A program made the position numbers and the translations under genes. Of a DNA stretch of 64,000 nt, positions 7,208 to 16,043 are shown piece by piece. The first letter of the stretch is position 1, and every line of letters starts with the position of its first letter. The notes beneath the pieces were generated by a model. That model was not told where the DNA came from, made no database searches, and saw nothing but the letters and a program-made list of their open reading frames with translations. The stretch comes from Rhizobiales bacterium 63-22. Its GTDB lineage: Bacteria > Pseudomonadota > Alphaproteobacteria > Rhizobiales > Rhizobiaceae. Where the stretch lies: contig MKVZ01000019.1 in the NCBI GenBank assembly GCA_001898995.1, positions 124,001-188,000 of the forward strand. Reading direction: 5' to 3'.

Positions 7208-8053
7208 ATGCTGGTACCGTTTCTCATCATGTTCCGCGAAGGCGTGGAGGCCGCGCTGATCGTGGGCATCATCGCGAGCTATCTGCACCAGACCGGGCGC
7301 AGCGCGTGGATGCCCGTGGTCTGGATCGGTATCCTGCTGGCGCTGGCCCTGTCGCTCGCCGTCGGCGCGGGGCTGCAACTGGTGAGCGCGGAATTTCCGC
7401 AAAAGGCACAGGAACTGTTCGAGGCCGTCATCGGGCTGGTCGCGGTCTGCGTGCTCACCTCGATGGTGTTCTGGATGCGCAAGGCGGCGCGATCCATCAA
7501 GGCGGAGTTGCACCATTCCATCGATGCCGCTTTCGAGACTCCCACCCATAAGGGCTTCGGCCTTATCCTGATGGTGTTTTTCGCCGTGGCGCGCGAGGGG
7601 CTGGAATCGGTGTTCTTCCTGCTCGCCGCCTTCCAGCAAAGCGAGGGGCCGTGGGCGCCGCTCGGTGCGCTTTTCGGCGTCGTGCTCGCGGCCATCGTGG
7701 GCTATGCCATCTATCGCGGCGGGCTGAAGCTCAACCTGCGCCGCTTCTTCCGCTGGACGGGCGCATTCATCCTCATCGTGGCGGCAGGCATCCTCGCCAA
7801 TTCGGTGATGGCGCTGCACGAGGCCGGGCTGTGGAACAGCTTCCAGACGGTCGTGTTCGACGCCAGCGCGATCCTGCCGCTCGACAGCACGCTCGGCTCG
7901 ATTCTGGCCGGTATCTTCGGCTATATCGCCGCGCCGACGGTGAGCGAGATCACGGCCTATCTCGTCTTTCTTATCCCCGCCCTCATCCTGTTCCTGATGC
8001 CCTACGCCGCACCCAAACCGCAGAGCGGTCAGGCGGGACAGGCGGCGCGATAG
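7208..8053 (+). CDS. efeU: Ferrous/ferric iron permease, FTR1 family
   Basis: 281-aa inner-membrane iron permease of the OFeT/FTR1 family with about seven helices. Both iron-binding REXXE motifs are present: REGVE at residues 10-14 and REGLE at 129-133. It imports iron delivered by periplasmic EfeO/EfeB. The start ATG follows GGATTGGA. It is the first gene of a four-gene operon (efeU, efeO, efeB and a second M75 protein) behind an Irr-like box. Confidence 0.93.
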   Translation: MLVPFLIMFREGVEAALIVGIIASYLHQTGRSAWMPVVWIGILLALALSLAVGAGLQLVSAEFPQKAQELFEAVIGLVAVCVLTSMVFWMRKAARSIKAELHHSIDAAFETPTHKGFGLILMVFFAVAREGLESVFFLLAAFQQSEGPWAPLGALFGVVLAAIVGYAIYRGGLKLNLRRFFRWTGAFILIVAAGILANSVMALHEAGLWNSFQTVVFDASAILPLDSTLGSILAGIFGYIAAPTVSEITAYLVFLIPALILFLMPYAAPKPQSGQAGQAAR

Positions 8054-8103
8054 CGCGTCGGCATTTCCGTCACCCAGACCCTTGATTTTTGAGCAGACAC
8101 GAT

Positions 8104-9324
8104 ATGACGAAGCCCGACGCGCCCGATCCCCGATCCACCGGTTCCAGCCCGGCCGCACCTTTTTCCGCCGGGCTGGTCCGCGCGTGTCTCGTGCTGGCTG
8201 CGCTTTTGCTGGCGGCGGCTCTGGCGGCCTTCTATTATGCCTCGCGCGTTTCGGACAAGGCGCGCCATGCCGCCAACGGCGCGGTGCAGGTGACGATCAA
8301 CGCCAAAAGCTGCGACCCCGACCAACTGACCGTGCCGGCCGGGCGCTCGACCTTCGAGATCGTCAACAAGTCCGACCGCGCCGTGGAATGGGAAATTCTC
8401 GACGGCGTCATGGTGCTGGAAGAGCGTGAGAACATCGCGCCCGGCTTCCGGCAGACGCTGTCCGCCAAGCTCGCGCCCGGCACCTACGAGATCACCTGCG
8501 GGCTGCTTTCCAACCCGCGCGGCAAGCTCGTCGTGACGCCTTCCGCCGCGCATGACGCGGAGAAGGGCAAGCTGTCGCTGACCGCCTTCATCGGCGCGCT
8601 CGCCGAATACCAGATATATCTCGCCGCGCAGGCCGATGCGTTCGAGAAAGCGGCCTCCACCCTTCAGGCGGCGATTGCCGGCGGCGATCTTGCCGCCGCG
8701 CAGGCCGCCTACGGTCCGGCGCAGGCGGCCTATGCGCGCATCGCGCCGGTGTCGCAGGCCGCTTTTTCCGATCTCGATACGGCCATCAATGCCGAAGCCG
8801 ATTATTTCGAGAAGCGCGAGCAGGACCCGGCCTTCGGCGGGCTGCACCGCATCGAATACGGCCTGTTCGCGCAGAAATCCGTGGCCGGTCTTGCGCCAGT
8901 GGCGGACAAGCTCGTGCAGGATGCCGGCCAGTTGAAAGAGCGCGCGCGCGGCCTTCGCATCATGCCCGACCAGTTGCTGGCCGCGGCCGGAACCGCGCTC
9001 GGCCGTTTTGCCGGCATGACGGATCAGGGCGAGGACCGCTACGCCCATACGGACCTTGAGACGCTTTCCGGGCTGGTGGCCGGGGCGGAGAAATCCGCCG
9101 ACGTGCTGCGCCCTATCATCGTGAAGGTCAAGCCGGGCGCCTACGACGCGCTCGACAAACAATTCGCCGCCACAAAGGCGCTGATCGACAGTTTCGCCAC
9201 CGGTGGTTCCTACAAGCCGTTCGACCAGCTTTCCGCCGATGACCGGCAGAAGCTGAAAACGGCGCTGCAAAGCCTGATCGCAGAGATCGCGAAGCTGCGT
9301 GATCAGGCGGGAGTAAACACATGA
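8104..9324 (+). CDS. efeO: Iron uptake protein EfeO (cupredoxin + M75 domains)
   Basis: 406-aa periplasmic protein. One N-terminal membrane segment (about residues 23-45) acts as signal or anchor. A cupredoxin-like domain follows, with Cys in AKSCDP and TCGLL, and then an imelysin/M75 domain with the HXXE metal motif in HRIEYGLF (about residue 248). EfeO is thought to bind iron in the periplasm and pass it to EfeU. I used the ATG at 8104; a TTG five codons earlier is possible. The stop overlaps the efeB start by 4 bp (ATGA), so translation is coupled. Confidence 0.92.
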   Translation: MTKPDAPDPRSTGSSPAAPFSAGLVRACLVLAALLLAAALAAFYYASRVSDKARHAANGAVQVTINAKSCDPDQLTVPAGRSTFEIVNKSDRAVEWEILDGVMVLEERENIAPGFRQTLSAKLAPGTYEITCGLLSNPRGKLVVTPSAAHDAEKGKLSLTAFIGALAEYQIYLAAQADAFEKAASTLQAAIAGGDLAAAQAAYGPAQAAYARIAPVSQAAFSDLDTAINAEADYFEKREQDPAFGGLHRIEYGLFAQKSVAGLAPVADKLVQDAGQLKERARGLRIMPDQLLAAAGTALGRFAGMTDQGEDRYAHTDLETLSGLVAGAEKSADVLRPIIVKVKPGAYDALDKQFAATKALIDSFATGGSYKPFDQLSADDRQKLKTALQSLIAEIAKLRDQAGVNT

Positions 9325-10640
9325 CCAGGAAAATGAAAAACGACACGACCGATATCTCCGCTCCGGCCTCTCCCGCCCGCCGCGCCCTGCTGCTGGGTGC
9401 CGGCGCGGGCGCGGTGGCGGGCGTTCTGGCGCCGCAGGCCGCCAATGCGCTTGCGCCGCAAAAAACCCTTTCCTCCGAAAGCGTGACCAACGCGCCGGAA
9501 AGCGACCACTTGCAGGAAAGCCATGCCTTTTACGGCAAGCATCAGCCGGGCATCGTGACGCCGCGCCCCGCCGCCGGTCTTGTCGCTTCCTTCGATGTGC
9601 TGGCGCAGGACCGTGCCGGGCTTGAGCGGCTGTTCAAGACATTGACCGAGCGCGCCGCTTTCCTGATGAAAGGCGGTGAGCCGCCGCAGCTCGATCCGAA
9701 GTTCCCGCCGTCCGATTCCGGCATTCTCGGTCCCGTGGTCACGCCCGACAATCTCACCATCACGTTGGCAATCGGGAATTCGCTGTTCGACGACCGTTTC
9801 GGTTTGAAGCCGCTGAAGCCGAAGCGCCTGCAACGCATGACCGAATTTCCCAACGATGCGCTGGAGAAGTCGCTCTGCGACGGCGATCTCGCCATCCAGT
9901 TCTGCTCAAACACGCCCGATACCAATATCCACGCGCTGCGCGACATCGTGAAGAACCTGCCAGATCTGCTGATGGTGCGCTGGAAGCAGGAGGGCAGCGT
10001 GCCGGTGCAGCCGCCGCATTCGCCGAAGGCCAAGGAAAGCGCCCGCAACTTCCTCGGCTTCCGCGACGGCTCGGCCAATCCCGACGCCGCCGATCATGCG
10101 CTGATGCGGCGCATCGTCTGGGTGCAGCCGGAAAGCGACGAACCGCGCTGGGCGGCGAACGGCAGCTATATGGCGGTGCGCATCATCCGCAATTTCGTGG
10201 AACGCTGGGACCGCACGCCGTTGCAGGAGCAGGAGTCCATCTTCGGCCGCCGCAAGGCTTCCGGCGCACCCTTCGACGGCAAGACCGAGGCCGACGTGCC
10301 CAATTATGCCAAGGATCCGAAAGGCAAGATCACGCCGCTCGATTCGCATATCCGCCGCGCCAATCCGCGCGATGCGGAAGCGGAGCAGCACCTGATCCTG
10401 CGCCGGCCTTTCAACTATTCCAACGGCGTCGCGAAGTCCGGCCAGCTGGAGATGGGCCTCCTGTTCATCGCCTACCAGGCCGATCTGGAGAAGGGTTTCA
10501 TCACAGTCCAGAACCGGCTGAACGGCGAGCCGCTGGAGGAATATCTCAAGCCGATCGGCGGCGGCTATTTCTTTGCCCTGCCGGGTGTGCGGGACGAAAA
10601 GGACTATTACGCGCGGGCGCTTCTGGAGACGAGTGCGTAA
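9321..10640 (+). CDS. efeB: Deferrochelatase/DyP-type peroxidase, Tat-exported
   Basis: 439-aa heme-dependent dye-decolourising peroxidase, exported folded by the Tat system: the N-terminus has PARRALLLGAGAGAVAG followed by an AANA cleavage region. The DyP signature GFRDGSANPD lies near residue 245 and the proximal heme histidine is probably in DSHIRRANPRD near 341. In E. coli EfeB works with EfeU and EfeO in iron uptake and has been proposed to release iron from heme. The start overlaps the efeO stop by 4 bp. Confidence 0.93.
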   Translation: MTRKMKNDTTDISAPASPARRALLLGAGAGAVAGVLAPQAANALAPQKTLSSESVTNAPESDHLQESHAFYGKHQPGIVTPRPAAGLVASFDVLAQDRAGLERLFKTLTERAAFLMKGGEPPQLDPKFPPSDSGILGPVVTPDNLTITLAIGNSLFDDRFGLKPLKPKRLQRMTEFPNDALEKSLCDGDLAIQFCSNTPDTNIHALRDIVKNLPDLLMVRWKQEGSVPVQPPHSPKAKESARNFLGFRDGSANPDAADHALMRRIVWVQPESDEPRWAANGSYMAVRIIRNFVERWDRTPLQEQESIFGRRKASGAPFDGKTEADVPNYAKDPKGKITPLDSHIRRANPRDAEAEQHLILRRPFNYSNGVAKSGQLEMGLLFIAYQADLEKGFITVQNRLNGEPLEEYLKPIGGGYFFALPGVRDEKDYYARALLETSA

Positions 10641-10712
10641 CAAATATCGAAACATGCCAACGCACATTGCGTCCGCTATCGGCCGGAATGCGTAACAAGG
10701 AGAGGACGATCC

Positions 10713-11543
10713 ATGAAATACCGCCTGCCATTGCTCGCGTCGGCCTGCGCCGTCGCCCTTTCGCTGAGCTTCACCGGGGCGAACGCCTCCGCTGTCTCGC
10801 CGCTGGACCTCGTGCAGCCCATCGCCGACTACAAGGTCTATGTGGAAAAGAACATCGACCAGCTTATCAAGCACACCAAGGCCTTCACCGCCGCGGTCAA
10901 GGCGGGCGAGCTGAAGAAGGCGAAGGAGCTTTATCCCGGCGCCCGCGTCTATTACGAGCGCATCGAGCCGATCGCCGAACTGTTCTCCGATCTCGATTCG
11001 GCCATCGACAGCCGCGCCGACGACCATGAGGGCGGCGAGAAGGCCAAGGATTTCATCGGCTTCCACCGCATCGAATACGGCCTGTTCTCGCAGAACTCCA
11101 CCGAGGGGCTGGCGCCGATCGCCGACAAGCTCGACGTCGACGTGCTGGAGCTTCAGAAGCGCGTCAAGGACCTGACCGTTCCGCCGGAAAAGGTGGTAGG
11201 CGGCGCGGCCGCGCTGATGGAGGAAGTGGCGGCGACCAAGATTTCCGGCGAGGAAGATCGCTACAGCCATACCGACCTCTGGGACTTCAAGGCCAATGTG
11301 GACGGCGCGCAGGAAGTGGTCAAGCTGTTCAAGCCGCTGATCGAGAAGCAGAATCCCGATCTTGTCAAGAAGATCGAGGCCAATTTCAAGACCGTGGACG
11401 ACATTCTGGCCAAGTACAAGAAGGGCGACGGCTACGAGACCTATGACAAGCTCTCCGACGCCGACCGCAAGGCGCTGGTGGGCCCGGTCAACACGCTGGC
11501 CGAAGACCTCTCGACGCTGCGCGGCACGCTCGGCCTCAACTGA
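10713..11543 (+). CDS. efeM: Second M75-type periplasmic iron-binding protein (EfeM-like)
   Basis: 276-aa exported protein with a signal peptide (about residues 1-26, ending GANASA) and an M75/imelysin domain with HRIEYGLF near residue 118. Unlike EfeO it has no cupredoxin domain, so it matches the short EfeO class called EfeM. It closely resembles the C-terminal half of the EfeO two genes upstream, suggesting an in-operon duplication. It begins 72 nt after efeB with AAGGAGAGG before the ATG. It presumably supplies iron to the same permease; whether it differs in metal or pH range cannot be seen. Confidence 0.85.
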   Translation: MKYRLPLLASACAVALSLSFTGANASAVSPLDLVQPIADYKVYVEKNIDQLIKHTKAFTAAVKAGELKKAKELYPGARVYYERIEPIAELFSDLDSAIDSRADDHEGGEKAKDFIGFHRIEYGLFSQNSTEGLAPIADKLDVDVLELQKRVKDLTVPPEKVVGGAAALMEEVAATKISGEEDRYSHTDLWDFKANVDGAQEVVKLFKPLIEKQNPDLVKKIEANFKTVDDILAKYKKGDGYETYDKLSDADRKALVGPVNTLAEDLSTLRGTLGLN

Positions 11544-11604
11544 TCTTCCGCCCATGGCGGAAAATGAATGGCGGGCTTCGGCCCGCCATTTTTATAGGTG
11601 GGAA

Positions 11605-12099
11605 TCACAGCGCACCCGGATAGACGCGCACCGGGCGATTGTCCTTGACCGATTCCATCACCACGAAGGTCGAGGTGCTGGCCACGTTGGGCAGGCTGGA
11701 GATTTTTTCCCCCAGCACCTCGCGATAGCGGCGGATGTCGGGCGTGCGCACCTTCAAAAGATAGTCGAAGGAGCTTGCGATCATGTGGCACTCCTCGACC
11801 TCGCGGATTTTGCGCACCGCGACGTTGAAAGCCTGCAGGGCCGCCTCGCGCGTGTCCGACAGTTTCACCGTGGTGAAGGCGATATGGTCGATGCCGAGCT
11901 TTTCCGGGTCGATGGCTGCCCGGAATCCCAGAATATAGCCTTCCTCGACCAGCCTTTTCAGCCGCGCCTGACATGGCGTCTTGGAAAGACCGACCTTTTT
12001 CGACAATTCGGTCACCGGGATACGGCCGTCCTCGCTCATGATTTCGAGGATACGCCGGTCGAACTGATCCAGATCATCTACGGAATGAATTTTTCGCAT
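11605..12099 (-). CDS. putR: Lrp/AsnC family regulator, probable proline-responsive PutR
   Basis: 164-aa Lrp/AsnC-type regulator: N-terminal winged helix-turn-helix (LDQFDRRILEIMSEDGRIP, then VTELSKKVGLSKTPCQARLK) and a C-terminal ligand-binding RAM domain. I chose the ATG at 12099, which has AAGGGA 6 nt upstream. It is transcribed divergently from putA. In Agrobacterium and Rhodobacter an Lrp-type PutR in this position activates putA with proline. The PutA here lacks its own DNA-binding domain, so an external regulator is expected. Confidence 0.88.
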   Translation of the reverse strand: MRKIHSVDDLDQFDRRILEIMSEDGRIPVTELSKKVGLSKTPCQARLKRLVEEGYILGFRAAIDPEKLGIDHIAFTTVKLSDTREAALQAFNVAVRKIREVEECHMIASSFDYLLKVRTPDIRRYREVLGEKISSLPNVASTSTFVVMESVKDNRPVRVYPGAL

Positions 12100-12259
12100 C
12101 CATATTCCCTTCATTGCAGCGAATAATAAGATCATATTTCCTGTCTTTTATGTAAATAAGGGCGGAACGAATTTCGAGCCGGTGATAATTTGTTCCCAAA
12201 GAAACAAGCGGCTCTCCAAACGGTTCGGGAGCCGCTTCCTGCTCTGGATTCAAACCGCC
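12100..12259. promoter_or_regulatory. putR-putA divergent promoter region
   Basis: 160 bp between divergent starts, AT-rich near 12125-12160 in contrast to the flanking genes. PutR would be expected to bind here; I do not see a clear palindrome that would locate its site. Confidence 0.45.
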
Positions 12260-15200
12260 ATGTCTCACAAAGCCTCCGCCTCCAAGACCGCTGCCGCCCA
12301 GACTGCCGTCTTCGACAATTTCGCTCCGCCGATCCGCGAGCAGACGCCGCTGCGTCAGGCGATCACCGCCGCCTATCGCCGCCCGGAAGCCGAATGTGTT
12401 TCCGCCCTGCTCGAACAGGCCACCCTGCCGGAAGCCGACCGCAAGGCGATACGCGCCACCGCGCGCAAGCTGATCGAGGCGCTGCGCGCCAAGCACAAGG
12501 GTGCGGGCGTCGAAGGGCTGGTGCATGAATATTCGCTGTCGAGCCAGGAAGGTGTGGCGCTGATGTGCCTCGCCGAGGCGCTGCTGCGCATTCCCGATAC
12601 CGCCACGCGCGATGCGCTGATCCGCGACAAGATTTCCAACGGCGACTGGAAGTCGCATATCGGCGGCGGCCGCTCGCTGTTCGTCAATGCCGCGACATGG
12701 GGCCTCGTCGTCACCGGCAAGCTTACCAACACGGTCAACGACCGCAGCCTTTCCGCCGCGCTCAACCGCCTGATCGCCCGCTGCGGCGAGCCGGTCATCC
12801 GGCGCGGTGTCGACATGGCCATGCGCATGATGGGCGAGCAGTTCGTCACCGGCGAGACCATCGAGGAAGCGCTCAAGCGCGCACGTCCGCTGGAAGAGCG
12901 CGGCTTCCGCTATTCCTACGACATGCTGGGCGAGGCGGCCACCACCGCCGCCGACGCCGAGCGCTATTACAAGGACTATGAAAACGCCATCCACGCCATC
13001 GGCAAGGCGTCAGCCGGGCGCGGCGTCTATGACGGCCCCGGCATTTCGATCAAGCTGTCGGCGCTGCATCCGCGCTATGTCCGCGCGCAGGCCGACCGTG
13101 TCATGAGCGAGCTTCTGCCCAGGGTGAAGGCGCTGGCCGCGCTGGCCAAGTCCTACAATATCGGCCTCAACATCGACGCCGAGGAAGCCGACCGTCTCGA
13201 ACTGTCGCTCGACCTGCTGCAGAGCCTGTGCGAGGACCCGGATCTGGCCGGATGGGACGGCATCGGCTTCGTGGTGCAGGCTTATGGCAAGCGCTGCCCG
13301 TTCGTGCTCGATTTCATCATCGATCTCGCGCGCCGCACCGCTCACCGCATCATGGTGCGTCTGGTCAAGGGCGCCTACTGGGATGCGGAGATCAAGCGCG
13401 CGCAGGTGGACGGGCTGGAGGATTTCCCGGTTTATACCCGCAAGGTGCACACCGACGTTTCCTACATCGCCTGCGCTCGCAAGCTGCTGGCTGCGACCGA
13501 CGCCGTGTTCCCGCAATTCGCCACCCACAACGCGCAGACGCTCGCCACCATCTATCACCTCGCCGGACCGGATTTCAAAACCGGCAAGTTCGAGTTCCAG
13601 TGCCTGCACGGCATGGGCGAGCCGCTTTACGACGAGGTGGTCGGCCCGAACAAGCTCGGCCGCCCGGCGCGCATCTATGCTCCGGTCGGCACGCATGAGA
13701 CGCTGCTCGCCTATCTGGTGCGCCGCCTGCTCGAAAACGGCGCCAATTCCTCCTTCGTCAACCGCATCGGCGACAAGAACGTCTCCATCGATGACCTTGT
13801 GGCCGATCCGGCGGGAGTGGTGCGCTCCATGGCCGTGGTCGGCGCGCGTCACGACCAGATCGCCCTGCCGGAAGACCTTTACGGCGAGCGGAAGAACTCC
13901 GCCGGTTTCGACCTTTCCAACGAAACCACGCTTCATGATCTCGGCGGCGTGCTGAAGGCGACCGCCGCCAACAAATGGACCTCCGAGCCGCAGATCGCCG
14001 GCGCGAAGGTGAAGGGCAAGAGCCGCTCGGTGCTGAACCCCGGCGACCACAGCGATGTGGTGGGCACGGTGACCGAGATCGCCGAAAGCGAGGTTGCAAA
14101 GGCCATGCAGGCCGCGCAGAAGGGAGCCGCCGGCTGGGCATCGGTCGCTCCCGCCGAGCGCGCCGCCTGCCTTGAGCGCGCGGCCGACATCATGCAGAGC
14201 GACATGCCGCAGCTTCTGGGTCTGGTCATGCGCGAGGCCGGCAAATCCATGCCGAACGCCATCGCCGAAGTGCGCGAGGCCATCGACTTCCTGCGCTATT
14301 ATGCCGAACAGGCACGGCGCACGCTGGGCGTCGGCCACAAGCCGCTCGGCCCCATCGTCTGCATCAGCCCGTGGAATTTCCCGCTCGCCATCTTCACCGG
14401 CCAGATCGCGGCAGCACTCGTCGCCGGCAATCCGGTGTTGGCGAAGCCAGCGGAGGAAACCCCGCTCATCGCCGCGCAGGGCGTGCGCATCCTGCACGAA
14501 GGCGGCGTGCCGGCCAGCGCGCTCCAGCTTCTGCCGGGCGACGGGCGCGTCGGCGCAGCACTCGTGGCAGCACCCGAGACCTGCGGCGTGATGTTCACCG
14601 GCTCGACGGAAGTTGCCCGCCTCATTCAGGCGCAGTTGGCCTCGCGCCTCCTGCCCAACGGCAAGCCGATCCCGCTCATCGCCGAGACCGGCGGCCAGAA
14701 CGCCATGATCGTCGATTCCTCGGCGCTGGCGGAGCAGGTGGTGTTCGACGTCATCGCCTCGGCCTTCGACAGCGCCGGCCAGCGCTGCTCGGCGCTGCGC
14801 GTGCTGTGCCTGCAAGAGGATGTCGCCGACCGTATCCTGACCATGCTCAAGGGCGCGCTGAGGGAGTTGTCCATCGGCCGTACCGACAGGCTCAAGGTCG
14901 ATATCGGCCCGGTCATCACCGCGGAGGCCAAGGGCATCATCGAGAAGCATATCGAGGGCATGCGCGGCCTTGGCCGCAAGGTCGAGCAGCTTCCGCTCGG
15001 CCCGGAGGCTGAAAAGGGCACCTTCGTCGCCCCGACCATCATTGAGATCGATTCGCTCTCCGACCTGAAGCGCGAGGTGTTCGGTCCGGTCCTGCACGTG
15101 GTACGCTACAAGCGCGACGACCTGGACCGCGTCATCGACGAGATCAACGGCACCGGCTATGGCCTCACCTTCGGCCTGCATACGCGCCTCGACGAGACCA

Positions 15201-15958
15201 TCGCCCATGTGGCGGACCGCATCCGCGTCGGCAACGTCTATATCAACCGCAACGTCATCGGCGCGGTGGTGGGCGTGCAGCCTTTCGGCGGGCGCGGCCT
15301 GTCGGGCACCGGCCCCAAGGCAGGCGGCCCGCTCTATCTCGGCCGTCTGGTGCAGACGGCGCCGATCCCGCCGCGCCATGCCTCGGTGCACACCGATCCG
15401 GCGCTGACCGATTTCGCCCGCTGGCTCGGCAATCGCGGCATGAACGATCTGGCCGGCGACGCGCGCGATACGGGCAGCACCTCGGCGCTTGGTCTCGACA
15501 TCGAACTGCCGGGCCCGGTCGGCGAGCGCAACCTCTACGCGCTGCATCCGCGCGGGAAAATCCTGCTCGTTCCGCAGACCGCGACCGGCCTTTACCGGCA
15601 GTTGACGGCGGTGCTCGCCACCGGCAATGCGGCGGCCATCGATGCGGCGAGCGGATTGCAGGACGCGCTGAAGGACCTGCCGGCAAGCGTGGCGGCACGC
15701 ATCGTCTGGAGCAAGGACTGGGCCAAGGATGCGCCATTCGCCGGCGCGCTGGTGGAAGGCGACGCGGCCCGCATCGTCGAGGTGAACGCGAAGATTGCCG
15801 CGCTGCCCGGACCGCTGGTGCTGACGCAGGCCGCATCTTCCGAAGAACTGGCCGCGAAGGACGACGCCTATTGCCTCAACTGGCTGCTGGAGGAGGTATC
15901 CACCTCCATCAACACCACGGCGGCGGGCGGCAATGCCAGCCTGATGGCGATCGGCTGA
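12260..15958 (+). CDS. putA: Bifunctional proline dehydrogenase / L-glutamate-gamma-semialdehyde dehydrogenase
   Basis: 1232-aa PutA that oxidises proline to glutamate in two steps. The FAD-linked proline dehydrogenase half (about residues 170-480) has GPGISIKLSALHPRY and RLVKGAYWD. The NAD-linked aldehyde dehydrogenase half has NFPLAIFTGQIAAALVAGN, ETGGQNAMIVD (about residue 809) and catalytic Cys near 843 in GQRCSALR. A C-terminal extension of about 200 residues follows. The ribbon-helix-helix domain of trifunctional PutA is absent, matching the separate divergent PutR. The ATG at 12260 starts the conserved MSHKASASKT region. Confidence 0.95.
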   Translation: MSHKASASKTAAAQTAVFDNFAPPIREQTPLRQAITAAYRRPEAECVSALLEQATLPEADRKAIRATARKLIEALRAKHKGAGVEGLVHEYSLSSQEGVALMCLAEALLRIPDTATRDALIRDKISNGDWKSHIGGGRSLFVNAATWGLVVTGKLTNTVNDRSLSAALNRLIARCGEPVIRRGVDMAMRMMGEQFVTGETIEEALKRARPLEERGFRYSYDMLGEAATTAADAERYYKDYENAIHAIGKASAGRGVYDGPGISIKLSALHPRYVRAQADRVMSELLPRVKALAALAKSYNIGLNIDAEEADRLELSLDLLQSLCEDPDLAGWDGIGFVVQAYGKRCPFVLDFIIDLARRTAHRIMVRLVKGAYWDAEIKRAQVDGLEDFPVYTRKVHTDVSYIACARKLLAATDAVFPQFATHNAQTLATIYHLAGPDFKTGKFEFQCLHGMGEPLYDEVVGPNKLGRPARIYAPVGTHETLLAYLVRRLLENGANSSFVNRIGDKNVSIDDLVADPAGVVRSMAVVGARHDQIALPEDLYGERKNSAGFDLSNETTLHDLGGVLKATAANKWTSEPQIAGAKVKGKSRSVLNPGDHSDVVGTVTEIAESEVAKAMQAAQKGAAGWASVAPAERAACLERAADIMQSDMPQLLGLVMREAGKSMPNAIAEVREAIDFLRYYAEQARRTLGVGHKPLGPIVCISPWNFPLAIFTGQIAAALVAGNPVLAKPAEETPLIAAQGVRILHEGGVPASALQLLPGDGRVGAALVAAPETCGVMFTGSTEVARLIQAQLASRLLPNGKPIPLIAETGGQNAMIVDSSALAEQVVFDVIASAFDSAGQRCSALRVLCLQEDVADRILTMLKGALRELSIGRTDRLKVDIGPVITAEAKGIIEKHIEGMRGLGRKVEQLPLGPEAEKGTFVAPTIIEIDSLSDLKREVFGPVLHVVRYKRDDLDRVIDEINGTGYGLTFGLHTRLDETIAHVADRIRVGNVYINRNVIGAVVGVQPFGGRGLSGTGPKAGGPLYLGRLVQTAPIPPRHASVHTDPALTDFARWLGNRGMNDLAGDARDTGSTSALGLDIELPGPVGERNLYALHPRGKILLVPQTATGLYRQLTAVLATGNAAAIDAASGLQDALKDLPASVAARIVWSKDWAKDAPFAGALVEGDAARIVEVNAKIAALPGPLVLTQAASSEELAAKDDAYCLNWLLEEVSTSINTTAAGGNASLMAIG

Positions 15959-15980
15959 CCCCTTCATTGTGCAATCGGTG

Positions 15981-16006
15981 AAAGGCGGCCTACGGGCCGC
16001 CTTTTT
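15981..16006 (+). terminator. putA terminator
   Basis: Stem AAGGCGGCC / GGCCGCCTT with a 4-nt loop, followed by TTTGTTT, 24 nt after the putA stop. Confidence 0.85.
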
Positions 16007-16043
16007 GTTTGCCTTTTCCGGTTTTCGTCGGCGATATGCTGGC

